A stretch of DNA of 64,000 bases. It comes from an uncultured Bacteroidota bacterium. GTDB taxonomy: Bacteria > Bacteroidota > Bacteroidia > Chitinophagales > Chitinophagaceae. The position numbers and the translations under genes were made by a program. Each line of letters starts with the position of its first letter. The first letter of the stretch is position 1. Of the stretch, positions 49,319-57,918 are shown piece by piece. The DNA is taken from contig CAIVEW010000101.1 in NCBI GenBank assembly GCA_903905065.1, forward strand, positions 1 to 64,000, given 5' to 3'. The notes beneath the pieces are model-generated. The model did not search any database, had not been told where the DNA came from, and saw only the letters and a list, made by a program, of their open reading frames with translations.

Positions 49319-51028
49319 CTAATTATGATTTAGAAATGTGATGGTAAATTTTGTTCCTTCACCCAGTTTGCTTTCGCATGTTATTCTGCCGTTTAGCAGT
49401 TCGGTGTACTTTGCTACAATATGCAGTCCGAGACCGGTGCCTTGTATATTGGTGACATTCGAAGACCGGAAAAACCGCTTGAACAGGTTCTCGATATCCT
49501 CTGCCGGGATGCCGATGCCGGAATCTTTCACAGAAACCACTAATTTTTTGTCGGTTTTCTCAGAGACCAGTTCTATGATTGATTTTTCCGGAGAAAACTT
49601 GATAGCATTCGACAGTAGGTTTGTCACGATATGCTTCATCATCGAAGGATCCAGGTAAGTGACTCTTTCCTTTCCGGTATGAACATAGGATATCTTCTGC
49701 TCTTTTTTCAACAGGTGATTTACTTCATGAAGGATCTCATTCATTAGTTCCTTGATGTCAAACTCCCGCGAATGGGCCTGGATATCGCCTTCTTCAATTT
49801 TACCGACGGAGAGGAAGTCGTTAAGTATTTCAGTAAGTGAGGTCACCGAGGAAACTATGCGTTGTATATGTTTTTCCCGCTGCGGTTGCTCTTCAGTTTT
49901 TGGATACTTCGATAAAAGATAGGCAGAAGACAGCACCGCGCTGAGCGGCGTTCTGAACTCGTGCGAGGCCATGGACACAAACCGGGATTTTAATTCGTTC
50001 AGTTCCTTTTCTTTTTCCAGCGCAGCAAGCAATTCCATCTCTGCTTTTTTCTTTTCGGAAATATCAATAGCTATACCCAGATAGCTGGAAATATTATTGT
50101 TGGCATCTTTCAACGGTGTAACATTGAGTGAAACAAAGAACGTAGTTCTATCTTTTCGTACATAGTGCCACTCCTGGTTGGTGTCTTGATTTAATTCCAC
50201 GGCAGTGGTAAAAACTTCAAAGCCAGGCTTTATCATCCTTCCTGTTCTCTCAGAGAGTTCCTCGGCCTTTTTCTCAAGTTCACTATTCATGTGGAAACTG
50301 GCAAGCGTCATTTTATTAACTACCTCGGCAGATGAGTATCCCAGCCATTTTTCGGCGGCAGGGTTAAAAAACTGGATCAGACCATCTGTATCACACACAA
50401 ATATTATGGCCCCCGCATGGTTCCAGATGTTATTCAGGAATGTGTTTACCCGTTCCAGTTCGGCATCTTTTCTTTCCGTCTCTTTTATCTGGTTGCCGAG
50501 TTGTTCAACGGTTATGGCTAACGATTGTGAACCTTCTTTTACTTTTTGTTCCAAATGCGCATTCAGCTGCACAATGGCATGTTCTGTCTCTTTTCTTTGA
50601 GTAATATCATTGATGAATGCCAGCGCATAACTTTCCTCTCCTATCTTGTAGTGCCCCAGGCTTACCTCTACCGGAAATTCAGTACCGTCTTTCTTTAGCC
50701 CCGCAAGTTCCATGCCTAACCCCATGGGCCGGCTGTGCGGGTCATGGCTGAATTTTTCCCGGTGCCCCACATGCCTTTTGGAAAAACGCGTGGGCACTAA
50801 TACTTCCACCTTCTTTCCTATCAGTTCCCCTTCCCCATAGCCAAATTGCTTTTCGATATACTTATTCGCCATTTGGATGTCGCCGCCAGAATTAGTTATC
50901 AGAATGCCGATACTTGCATAATTAAATAACGCTTCAAATGTATCATGGGTTAAAGTAGTGAACGGCATCCCTAAATATAAGGCATTATGATCAGATGGCA
51001 TATATCTATACTGCTTAGAACGTGACAT
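49319..51028 (-). CDS. PAS-domain sensor histidine kinase (FixL-like first PAS)
   Basis: Two PAS domains, H-box 'SMASHEFRTPLSAVLSSAYLL', N-box 'NLLSNAIKFSPE', G-boxes 'DSGIGIP', 'GTGLGLHIV'. Confidence 0.9.
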   Translation of the reverse strand: MSRSKQYRYMPSDHNALYLGMPFTTLTHDTFEALFNYASIGILITNSGGDIQMANKYIEKQFGYGEGELIGKKVEVLVPTRFSKRHVGHREKFSHDPHSRPMGLGMELAGLKKDGTEFPVEVSLGHYKIGEESYALAFINDITQRKETEHAIVQLNAHLEQKVKEGSQSLAITVEQLGNQIKETERKDAELERVNTFLNNIWNHAGAIIFVCDTDGLIQFFNPAAEKWLGYSSAEVVNKMTLASFHMNSELEKKAEELSERTGRMIKPGFEVFTTAVELNQDTNQEWHYVRKDRTTFFVSLNVTPLKDANNNISSYLGIAIDISEKKKAEMELLAALEKEKELNELKSRFVSMASHEFRTPLSAVLSSAYLLSKYPKTEEQPQREKHIQRIVSSVTSLTEILNDFLSVGKIEEGDIQAHSREFDIKELMNEILHEVNHLLKKEQKISYVHTGKERVTYLDPSMMKHIVTNLLSNAIKFSPEKSIIELVSEKTDKKLVVSVKDSGIGIPAEDIENLFKRFFRSSNVTNIQGTGLGLHIVAKYTELLNGRITCESKLGEGTKFTITFLNHN

Positions 51029-51062
51029 TATTAGCGAAATTATGTGTCGGGAAATGCAGGAA

Positions 51063-51080
51063 TTATGACTATGGTCATAA
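51063..51080. promoter_or_regulatory. Crp/Fnr-geometry inverted repeat upstream of the histidine kinase
   Basis: TTATGAC-TATG-GTCATAA perfect 7+4+7 inverted repeat. Confidence 0.6.
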
Positions 51081-51086
51081 TTTAAG

Positions 51087-51100
51087 CTGATTTAAATCAT
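51087..51100. promoter_or_regulatory. Crp/Fnr-like box CTGAT-TTAA-ATCAT
   Basis: TGATTTAAATCA palindrome; same sequence occurs at 60981-60994. Confidence 0.6.
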
Positions 51101-51804
51101 CTTTTATGACAGCAGGAGTGTATTTCGTTTTGTGCAACCACTACTTTAGGGCTGAGGTAGGGGATACCCAGGTTCATACCCCTTAATATGAACAAGCAAC
51201 CGAAAGAAAATACAATAACGGGAACTAATTTCTTAATGTGACCGCCGCGGAAAATATGAATTTTGTTTTTCAACAGGGTAATACTTACCAGCATAGGTAA
51301 TGTGCCCGCTCCAAATAAATAGATTAACCCGACTGCCTCGGCGGGGGAGTGCAATGTCATTGATGCAGAGAGCGCCATATATACAAGCCCACACGGAAGC
51401 AGTCCGTTCAATATTCCGGCGACCGTAATCGCACCCAACCCCGGTTGTCCAATGACTTTGCCCAGTTGCTTCTTAACAAATACCCCCCAAGGCAATTTTA
51501 TTTGCGCAAAGTGGCCGGGGAAAAAAGAAAAGATGCCGGTAATCAACAAGGCCGCACCAAGTGTTATAGAAATTCCTTGTTGGATTTTAGGATCAAACAG
51601 GCTCCTGAAAGAGTGCAATACCAAAGCCAGTGATGCATAGACAGATACCCGGCCGATATGATAAAGGGCAATTGCGAAAAATTTCCGAATACCTGTGAAA
51701 AGTTGAAAAGGCAGTATCCATACTATAGGCCCGCACATACCGGCGCAATGCAGGCTGCCAGTGAAGCCCATCAATATAGCCATTATTGCCACGGAAGTAT
51801 TCAT
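51097..51804 (-). CDS. SafE/TauE-family sulfite exporter-like protein of the cco locus
   Basis: 'IMAILMGFTGSLHCAGMCGPIVW', 'GILNGLLPCGLVYMAL', polytopic; C-term 'HSCCHKR'. Confidence 0.8.
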   Translation of the reverse strand: MNTSVAIMAILMGFTGSLHCAGMCGPIVWILPFQLFTGIRKFFAIALYHIGRVSVYASLALVLHSFRSLFDPKIQQGISITLGAALLITGIFSFFPGHFAQIKLPWGVFVKKQLGKVIGQPGLGAITVAGILNGLLPCGLVYMALSASMTLHSPAEAVGLIYLFGAGTLPMLVSITLLKNKIHIFRGGHIKKLVPVIVFSFGCLFILRGMNLGIPYLSPKVVVAQNEIHSCCHKR

Positions 51805-52247
51805 TAGGAGTGCAATGCTATTTCAGATTCCTGGTAATAATTTTTCCCATCTACCGCGCAACTAATTTTTATGGTGTAGGTTGTGTTGCGCAGCAATTTG
51901 CGTGATATTGTGACACTATTGTTATCAGTATTGATCTTGAAATTCTTATCCCATTCGGCATCTACTGGCGAATAGAACCAGATATCTCCCGACAACAATT
52001 TATTCTTGAACTCTTCAGGGAAATCAATGATCACAGTATTTACATCAGCATGAACGGAAACCGGTTTCGACAAGCTGGACTGATTTTTGCCGGCATCCAG
52101 CGTTTTCTGAAAACCCAGCTCGGCTTCGTAATAATTTTTTGTGACCAGGTCAAATTTTTGGTGACTGCTGGCAAGAACCAGTGTTGCCATGCCGATCACA
52201 AAACCGACATACAAAATTGCGATTTTCCATCCCCATCCTATTTTCAT
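51804..52247 (-). CDS. ccoH: FixH/CcoH family protein
   Basis: N-term TM 'GWGWKIAILYVGFVIGMATLVLASS', 'LVTKNYYEAELGFQKTLD'. Confidence 0.8.
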   Translation of the reverse strand: MKIGWGWKIAILYVGFVIGMATLVLASSHQKFDLVTKNYYEAELGFQKTLDAGKNQSSLSKPVSVHADVNTVIIDFPEEFKNKLLSGDIWFYSPVDAEWDKNFKINTDNNSVTISRKLLRNTTYTIKISCAVDGKNYYQESEIALHS

Positions 52248-52266
52248 ATGATTTCTGTTTTAGTGG

Positions 52267-53676
52267 TTAGTCATTACCATTAAATGGCCCAAGAAATGAA
52301 GTAGAGATCGTCGTTATCCTTTTGCCATCTTCATATACTCCTATCTTTATCGGTGTTTTTCTCCCTTTCACATCTTCGTTATTTACGTATACGAACATGG
52401 TGCCTGTTACTATTCCGTCTTTGGGTATTGTCAGTTTCGTTTCGCCCACAAGTTTTATAGATCCCCTGAAGTTCTCCGGCTGCAATATGATCTGCTTATC
52501 TTTGAATGTTTTGTTTAACAACTTATAGTTGTACAAATTGCTCATCTGTTGGTTTGGCTGCTCCTGGTAAAGTTGCCCCGGTGTCCTGAGCAAGGTTACG
52601 CCAACATCGGTCCGGCTGGCAAGTAGCCACACCAGCACACCAAGCAGCAGGCACATAACTATACTATATGCCTTCATTCTCCATGTAAACCGCCACGGCC
52701 TTTTCTTGGCAATGTTGTTCTCAGATGCATACCGGATAAGGCCGGTTGGCAGGCCTACTGCGTCCATCATTTTGTTGCAGGCGTCTATGCAGGCGGTACA
52801 GTTGATGCATTCCAGTTGGGTGCCATTGCGGATATCTATACCGGTGGGGCACACTTTTACGCATTGCGCACAATCTATACAGTCACCTATGGTGCGCTCT
52901 TCGTTTTTATGAAACTTGCCTCGCTCTTCGCCGCGTTTGTAATCATAGGCAACGATTACCGAGTCCTTGTCAAGCAACACACCCTGCATACGACCGTATG
53001 GACAGATCACCGTGCATATCTGCTCCCGCATCCACAAGTAAACGAAGAAGAAAACCGTTGTAAATACCGCCAGCGATATCAGGCTACCGAGATGCAACGC
53101 AAGTGGCTCCCGAATCATTTTATCCAGCTCATCTACTCCTATGAGGTATGCGAGAAAGGTGTTAGCTATTATAAAACTCAGTAACCAAAACGATACCCAC
53201 TTAAGGGTTTTTTTGGTGATCTTGTCTGTATTCCATGGCTGCTTGTCCAGGAGCTTCTGTTCATTGCCATTCCCCTCTATCCAGTATTCTACTTTTCGGA
53301 ACAGCATTTCCATAAACACCGTCTGCGGGCAGGCCCATCCGCAAAACACCCTGCCGAACACAACGGTGAACAGTGCTACGAAAACAATGAACACCGCCAT
53401 CCCTATCGCAAATATGAAGAAATCCTGTGGCCAGAATATCTGGCCGAAAAGGATGAACCTGCGTTGAAGAACGTTTATCAGGAAAATGGGGTGCCCGTTA
53501 ACCTTTAAAAAGGGCAGTCCAAAGAAGACCAACATGTAAATAACGGTCACCCATTTCCGCAGATCGTGTAATTTTCCTTCAGGCGCCTGGGGGTACACCC
53601 AGATCCGTTTACCGCTCTTATCAACCGTTGCTACCTTGTCTCTGAATGAATCCTGCCCTGTTCCTATCTCTGCCAT
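52267..53676 (-). CDS. ccoG: cbb3 oxidase accessory protein CcoG (polyferredoxin)
   Basis: 'CGWACPQTVFMEMLFRKVEYWIEG', 'CIDCAQCVKVCPTGIDIRNGTQLECINCTACIDACNKMM'. Confidence 0.92.
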   Translation of the reverse strand: MAEIGTGQDSFRDKVATVDKSGKRIWVYPQAPEGKLHDLRKWVTVIYMLVFFGLPFLKVNGHPIFLINVLQRRFILFGQIFWPQDFFIFAIGMAVFIVFVALFTVVFGRVFCGWACPQTVFMEMLFRKVEYWIEGNGNEQKLLDKQPWNTDKITKKTLKWVSFWLLSFIIANTFLAYLIGVDELDKMIREPLALHLGSLISLAVFTTVFFFVYLWMREQICTVICPYGRMQGVLLDKDSVIVAYDYKRGEERGKFHKNEERTIGDCIDCAQCVKVCPTGIDIRNGTQLECINCTACIDACNKMMDAVGLPTGLIRYASENNIAKKRPWRFTWRMKAYSIVMCLLLGVLVWLLASRTDVGVTLLRTPGQLYQEQPNQQMSNLYNYKLLNKTFKDKQIILQPENFRGSIKLVGETKLTIPKDGIVTGTMFVYVNNEDVKGRKTPIKIGVYEDGKRITTISTSFLGPFNGND

Positions 53677-53681
53677 TCTTG

Positions 53682-54869
53682 TTATTTTATTGCCACCTTT
53701 CCCGTCTTCGCAGTATCTGATTTTCCGTTTTCCGGAGCTGCGGGTGTTTTACCGCCCTCTATATATAAGTCGCCCTGTGGCGCTTTCGGCGTAGCGGGGT
53801 GGGTACCCTTCAGTGATTTTACAAAACTAGCCAGCTCCTGTATTTGCTTGGGCGAAAAGTCATCTTTCCAGCTTTTCATTCCTTTGTCCTGCCATCCGTA
53901 TTTTATCGACTTAAATACATCTTTAATATTACCGCCATGTAGCCAGTAGTCATCGGTAAGGTTTGGGCCTACAACCCCGCCGCCATCGGCGAGGTGACAA
54001 GCAGCACAATTCTTAGAAAACAATTCCTTGCCTGCAGCAATTTCACCGGCATCTGTAAGCATCACTACATTGCTTTCATCTACGTTGTTTGCTGAGGTAG
54101 CCAGGTAAGCGGCTTTATCTTCTTCTCCTTTTTGCATTTCAGCTGCATATTCTTCCTGCTGGCTGGGCCCGTCATGGGAGATGTGGTACCTGTAGAGATA
54201 TATGCATGCTACCACAATAGTGAGGTAGAAACCGTATTTCCACCACGGTGGCAGGCTGTTATCAAGCTCCTGTATGCCATCATAATTGTGATCCAGGAGG
54301 ATATCTTTTTCTTTTTCGATGGAAGCAGCCGCATTGAATTTATCCCAAAACCAGCTTTTCTTGATCGCAGCCTGCGCTTGCATCTTCGCCTGCAGCTCCG
54401 GTGTTTTCCTGATTGCCTTTATCAGTGAATTGATGTTCATCATCAATACAAATATGATGAGGAGCTCCAGGAAAAGAAAACTGGTGAGCACGTAAAAATC
54501 TGTCTCCGCAATGCCGCCGAAATTGTGAGCTACCTCAGCTACTGGAGCTGTAGCTGCTTTTTCTGCTGCAAATGTATGGAACGCAGGCAAGGCCATTGCA
54601 AAGAACAATAGCACACTTTTAATAACATTGGACCCTCCGGCCCGTTCTGTCAATGTCTTATCTCTTACAGCCAGGCTCAGTTGTTTCAAAACGCCTGCCA
54701 GCACTCCGATCACAAGTAACAATATCAGCATCAGGCTTACCAGGCTAATAAGTGTCATATTGTAGTTGGCGGCCTTGTCCTGCGGATTGGTTTCTGCTGC
54801 TATGCAAAATGCAGGGGAAATGATCAGCGCAATTGCAGTAAGGAGTTGTAATTTCTTTTTGGCTTGCAT
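53682..54869 (-). CDS. ccoP: cbb3-type cytochrome c oxidase subunit III CcoP (mono-heme by inspection)
   Basis: ORF track gives 53682..55142, but the ATG at 54869 (MQAKKKLQLLTAIALI) fits better because the upstream part covers ccoQ. Single CxxCH 'FSKNCAACHLADGGGVVGPNLTDDYWLHGG'. Confidence 0.88.
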   Translation of the reverse strand: MQAKKKLQLLTAIALIISPAFCIAAETNPQDKAANYNMTLISLVSLMLILLLVIGVLAGVLKQLSLAVRDKTLTERAGGSNVIKSVLLFFAMALPAFHTFAAEKAATAPVAEVAHNFGGIAETDFYVLTSFLFLELLIIFVLMMNINSLIKAIRKTPELQAKMQAQAAIKKSWFWDKFNAAASIEKEKDILLDHNYDGIQELDNSLPPWWKYGFYLTIVVACIYLYRYHISHDGPSQQEEYAAEMQKGEEDKAAYLATSANNVDESNVVMLTDAGEIAAGKELFSKNCAACHLADGGGVVGPNLTDDYWLHGGNIKDVFKSIKYGWQDKGMKSWKDDFSPKQIQELASFVKSLKGTHPATPKAPQGDLYIEGGKTPAAPENGKSDTAKTGKVAIK

Positions 54870-54895
54870 GTTGTTCTGTTTGGTATGAATGAATA

Positions 54896-55066
54896 TTATT
54901 CGTTTTCCTCGGGAAAAGGAATGTGTTTCAAAGCGTCGATGTATTTTTTGTCTGCTTTCAGCGCCCATGTTGCCACTACAGTAAAGAACAGGAAGAACAT
55001 GGCCAATGAAGTGAGCGGGTAAATCCCAACGCCCGTGATCGTTTCGAGATAATGGATGAATTTCAT
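54896..55066 (-). CDS. ccoQ: cbb3 oxidase CcoQ-like subunit (not in the ORF track)
   Basis: Hand translation: MKFIHYLETITGVGIYPLTSLAMFFLFFTVVATWALKADKKYIDALKHIPFPEENE*; one TM; between ccoNO and ccoP. Confidence 0.75.
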   Translation of the reverse strand: MKFIHYLETITGVGIYPLTSLAMFFLFFTVVATWALKADKKYIDALKHIPFPEENE

Positions 55067-55077
55067 TTGCTATGATT

Positions 55078-57267
55078 TTATTTGGTTGAAGTCGTTTTCT
55101 GTTCCAGCTTAATGTCTGTGCCCACACGTTGTAAGTATGCAATGAGGGCTACTATTTCCTTATTGCTTTTCACGGTGATTTTGTCCGTTGCAAGGTTGGC
55201 AGCAATACCGTCCGCTTGTTTCATAAGGTCTGCATTAGCTATCCGGTCGTAACCAGCGGCATATGGAACACCCATTGTTATCATAGCCCTGATCTTAGCG
55301 CCGGTGATAGCCGTGTCCAGGTCATTCTTAAACAGCCAAGGATAGTTGGGCATAATGGTGCCGGGCGAAATGCTTGAAGGCTCATACATGTGATTGAAGT
55401 GCCAGCTGTTGGGATACTTGCCTCCTATTCTCGCCAGATCGGGCCCGGTGCGCTTGCTGCCCCACTGGAATGGGTGATCATATACAAACTCACCTGCCTT
55501 GGAATATTCGCCGTAGCGTAACACTTCACTTCTGAAAGGCCTGATCATCTGGCTGTGACAGAGGTAACAACCTTCCCGAACATAGATGTCGCGTCCCTGC
55601 AATTCGAGTGGTGTATAAGGTTTTACGCTTGCTATTGTTGGTATGTTAGACTTTACCATAAACGTGGGGATCATTTCCACCATACCGCCTATTGCAACCA
55701 GTAAAAGGCTTAATACGAGCAACTGTATCGGGCGGCGTTCTATCCACCTGTGCCAATGTTGATTGCTGTGAGGTACATATACTTTTGTCAGCGGTGCTGC
55801 TTCAGCAGGTTCTTCATTCAGCGCATTGCCTGCCTTAACTGTTTTATACAGGTTGTAGCACATCATCAGTGCTCCTATGAGGAAGAGAACACCACCAACG
55901 CCGCGCATCGCATAGAAAGGTTGCATTTGCTTTACGGTGTCCAGGAACTGGTATTTCAAAGTTCCCTCGGGAGTAAATTCTTTCCATGCAAGGCTCTGCA
56001 TAAATCCAGCCCAATACATAGGCACTACATAGAACACGATACCAAGCGTACCTATCCAGAAGTGGCGGTTAGCAAGTTTTACAGAGTAGAGCTTCGTTCT
56101 GAATATTCTGGGTATCAGGTAATACAGGATGCCAAATGTCAGGAAACCATTCCAGCCCAGGGCGCCCACGTGAACGTGTGCTATCGTCCAGTCAGTAAAG
56201 TGGCTGATGGCGTTTACACTTTTCAGGCTTAGCATTGGGCCTTCAAATGTGGCCATACCATATGCGGTCACAGCAACAACCATAAACTTCAGAACCGGAT
56301 CTTCTCTTACTTTATCCCATGCACCTCTTAAAGTAAGCAGGCCGTTGAGCATACCACCCCATGATGGTGCAATAAGCATGATCGAAAACACCGTGCCCAG
56401 CGATTGCGCCCACTCAGGTAACGCAGTATATAGAAGGTGGTGCGGACCCGCCCAGATATACAGGAATATCAGCGCCCAGAAGTGGATGATGGACAGGCGG
56501 TATGAATATACAGGACGGTTCGCAGCCTTGGGTAGAAAGTAATACATCAGGCCCAGGTAAGGGGTTGTAAGGAAAAAGGCCACGGCGTTGTGCCCGTACC
56601 ACCACTGTACCAGCGCGTCCTGCACCCCTGCATACCAGGAGTACGATTTTATCCAGCTATAAGGAAGCTCAACCGAGTTTACAATATGAAGCATTGCCAC
56701 CGTTACAAATGTTGCTATGTAGAACCAGATAGCAACATAAAGGTGCCGTTCGCGGCGTTTAAGAATGGTGCCAAACATATTGATACCGAAGGTTACCCAT
56801 ACCAGCGCGATAAGAATGTCTATCGGCCATTCTAATTCGGCATATTCCTTTCCTGACGTAAAACCCGCCAAGAGAGTGATCGCAGCGAGTACAATTATCG
56901 ACTGCCAGCCCCAAAAATGCAACTTGCTCAGCTTGTCGCTGAACATCCTTGCCTTGCACAACCTTTGCAGCGAATAATAAACACCCATGAAAATACCATT
57001 ACCCACGAATGCAAATATGATAGCATTGGTATGCACCGGTCGTACCCGGCCAAAAGTAGTTGCGGCCATACCCATATTCAATACCGGGAATACCAATTGG
57101 AATGCAGCAAGCAACCCGGCAAGCATCCCCACTATGCCCCAAAACATAGTGGCATATGCAAACCATTTTACGATCTTGTTGTCATAAAAGAATTTGTCTG
57201 TTTGTAACGGCTCTGTTACGCCTGCCTGTCCGTTAGGCAGGTTTGATCCATCAAATGCTAAATTCAT
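55078..57267 (-). CDS. ccoNO: Fused cbb3 cytochrome c oxidase subunits I/II (CcoN-CcoO)
   Basis: CcoN part with heme/Cu histidines ('WWYGHNAVAFFLTTPYLGLMYY', 'WAGPHHLLYTALPEWAQSLG', 'HVHVGALGWNGF') followed by CcoO 'YVREGCYLCHSQMIRPFRSEVLRYGEYSKAGEFVYDHPFQWGSKRTGPDLARIG'. Confidence 0.95.
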   Translation of the reverse strand: MNLAFDGSNLPNGQAGVTEPLQTDKFFYDNKIVKWFAYATMFWGIVGMLAGLLAAFQLVFPVLNMGMAATTFGRVRPVHTNAIIFAFVGNGIFMGVYYSLQRLCKARMFSDKLSKLHFWGWQSIIVLAAITLLAGFTSGKEYAELEWPIDILIALVWVTFGINMFGTILKRRERHLYVAIWFYIATFVTVAMLHIVNSVELPYSWIKSYSWYAGVQDALVQWWYGHNAVAFFLTTPYLGLMYYFLPKAANRPVYSYRLSIIHFWALIFLYIWAGPHHLLYTALPEWAQSLGTVFSIMLIAPSWGGMLNGLLTLRGAWDKVREDPVLKFMVVAVTAYGMATFEGPMLSLKSVNAISHFTDWTIAHVHVGALGWNGFLTFGILYYLIPRIFRTKLYSVKLANRHFWIGTLGIVFYVVPMYWAGFMQSLAWKEFTPEGTLKYQFLDTVKQMQPFYAMRGVGGVLFLIGALMMCYNLYKTVKAGNALNEEPAEAAPLTKVYVPHSNQHWHRWIERRPIQLLVLSLLLVAIGGMVEMIPTFMVKSNIPTIASVKPYTPLELQGRDIYVREGCYLCHSQMIRPFRSEVLRYGEYSKAGEFVYDHPFQWGSKRTGPDLARIGGKYPNSWHFNHMYEPSSISPGTIMPNYPWLFKNDLDTAITGAKIRAMITMGVPYAAGYDRIANADLMKQADGIAANLATDKITVKSNKEIVALIAYLQRVGTDIKLEQKTTSTK
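57221..57241. repeat. Small palindromic hairpin CCTGCCT-gtccgtt-AGGCAGG inside the ccoN 5' end
   Basis: 7-bp perfect arms; encodes NLPNGQAG in frame. Confidence 0.75.
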
Positions 57268-57287
57268 ATCAGTGTAGTTGGTGTTAA

Positions 57288-57443
57288 CTATTTTGTTTTT
57301 TGTATTTCGTCATCAAATAACATGCGCATCGCAGCTCCGTCCCTGTCTTCATATTGGTCGCTTTTAACGCTCCATAAAAAAGCGAAAAGGAAACCGCCCG
57401 CTACCAATATGCTTACTCCTACCAGGACAAAAAATGCGCTCAT
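57288..57443 (-). CDS. ccoS: cbb3 oxidase maturation protein CcoS (not in the ORF track)
   Basis: Hand translation: MSAFFVLVGVSILVAGGFLFAFLWSVKSDQYEDRDGAAMRMLFDDEIQKTK*; matches CcoS 'FxWAxxxGQYxDLExPAxRIL'-like layout. Confidence 0.85.
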   Translation of the reverse strand: MSAFFVLVGVSILVAGGFLFAFLWSVKSDQYEDRDGAAMRMLFDDEIQKTK

Positions 57444-57514
57444 GATCTCTTCGTTAATTAATACACAAAACTATTTCGGTTGAAAAATGATTTTCATGAT
57501 CTTGCTCAAGGAGA

Positions 57515-57534
57515 AACATGATAATCGTCATGTT
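57515..57534. promoter_or_regulatory. Crp/Fnr-geometry inverted repeat upstream of ccoS-ccoNO
   Basis: AACATGA-TAATCG-TCATGTT perfect 7+6+7; core ATGAT-AATC-GTCAT. Confidence 0.65.
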
Positions 57535-57536
57535 TT

Positions 57537-57791
57537 TTATTGTTCGTGGCTGTTATAGACACCTGGGTGGGTAGATGTACTGTGTTGCTTTGTTTTTACG
57601 AGTTCGTCCTCGTCAAATGGCCGGTAGCGTACTTCCTCTTTCCCCTCGTTTGTTTTTGCAAACCAAATGCAGTCAAACTTGGTCTCACAGTATTCATTAG
57701 TGTCAACGTCATAATGCTGGCCCCTGATGGTCATTTCCGGCCCTCCGGATATCGTCTTCACCCTATCTCCCGCGATAAAATGCTTATTCAT
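57537..57791 (-). CDS. DUF2158 (YodC-like) small protein
   Basis: 'FIAGDRVKTISGGPEMTIRGQ...FDCIWFA' typical of the family. Confidence 0.8.
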   Translation of the reverse strand: MNKHFIAGDRVKTISGGPEMTIRGQHYDVDTNEYCETKFDCIWFAKTNEGKEEVRYRPFDEDELVKTKQHSTSTHPGVYNSHEQ

Positions 57792-57918
57792 GAATTGTTT
57801 TTTTTTAACAAAAATAGTTTCACCTAATTCAGCTTCAGTTGACTCCCGTCATGGCTCAATGTGTTTCTCGTCAGATTTATTGATTCGCTGAACAACCGCG
57901 GATGACGGCTCCTGGAGA

